Notes under the pieces: model-generated | What the model saw: the letters and a program-made list of their open reading frames with translations, nothing else | What the model was told of the DNA's origin: nothing | Database searches by the model: none | Shown: piece after piece, positions 24,282-24,285 of the stretch | Layout: each line of letters starts with the position of its first letter | How positions within the stretch are numbered: position 1 is the stretch's first letter | Position numbers and translations under genes: made by a program | NCBI GenBank assembly: GCA_964406005.1 | Contig: CAYOPZ010000044.1 | Span: forward strand, 1 to 24,285 | DNA length: 24,285 nucleotides | Direction: 5' to 3' | DNA from: CAYOPZ01 sp964406005 | Lineage (GTDB): Bacteria > Bacteroidota > Bacteroidia > Bacteroidales > SM23-62

Positions 24282-24285
24282 TTAC

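Noticed and set aside
1..24285. CRISPR arrays, tRNA or rRNA genes, insertion sequences, prophage, attachment sites
   Set aside because: No regularly spaced repeats, cloverleaf patterns, transposase or integrase genes were seen on either strand.

Overview
The window reads as chromosomal DNA of a Bacteroidota bacterium, most likely from the Bacteroidales/Marinilabiliales side of the phylum. The support is a type III glutamine synthetase, a FeoA-FeoB fusion, a DUF3109 protein, a TonB-dependent receptor with an N-terminal carboxypeptidase-regulatory-like domain, a PorE-like TPR/beta-propeller/OmpA protein, a long-form PurM, and several promoter-like sites of the Bacteroidota type (TAnnTTTG with an upstream TTTG-like box). 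I saw no rRNA, tRNA, CRISPR array, insertion sequence or phage gene. The window holds 20 protein genes at high density, and no gap exceeds about 225 bp.

Left part (1-9614, all minus strand): in transcription order there is a DUF3109 Cys-rich protein followed by an M20 peptidase; glnN (GSIII) alone; a PorE-like envelope protein followed 17 bp later by purM; then, after a compact terminator/promoter junction, prfA and pyrF. These are housekeeping genes for nucleotide synthesis, translation termination, nitrogen assimilation and dipeptide hydrolysis.

Middle (9708-14237, plus strand): an apparent operon encodes a periplasmic TPR protein, a predicted lipoprotein serpin with an intact inhibitory hinge (predicted P1-P1' Lys-Ser), and a membrane protein with an HEFIH zinc-peptidase motif. 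A POT/PTR-type transporter follows behind its own promoter-like site. Facing this block (14246-18812, minus) is a second apparent operon: TonB-dependent receptor, LytS-type histidine kinase, LytTR response regulator (4-bp overlap with the kinase) and a stand-alone receiver protein. It looks like an outer-membrane uptake or sensing unit with its own two-component system.

Right part (19034-24285): a small outer-membrane beta-barrel-like protein ends at a perfect 32-bp palindromic terminator. An orphan lipocalin-like protein (plus strand) follows. Then come an Rrf2-family regulator with three clustered cysteines, cysK 15 bp behind it, and a FeoA-FeoB iron transporter. The start regions of rrf2 and feoAB can be aligned without gaps (45 of 59 positions identical, start codon to start codon). 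Both contain a repeated ATGTTAT-type heptamer at 11-bp spacing, at the same distance from a GTG start. This is the best candidate for an undescribed regulatory circuit here, linking cysteine/Fe-S supply to ferrous iron uptake.
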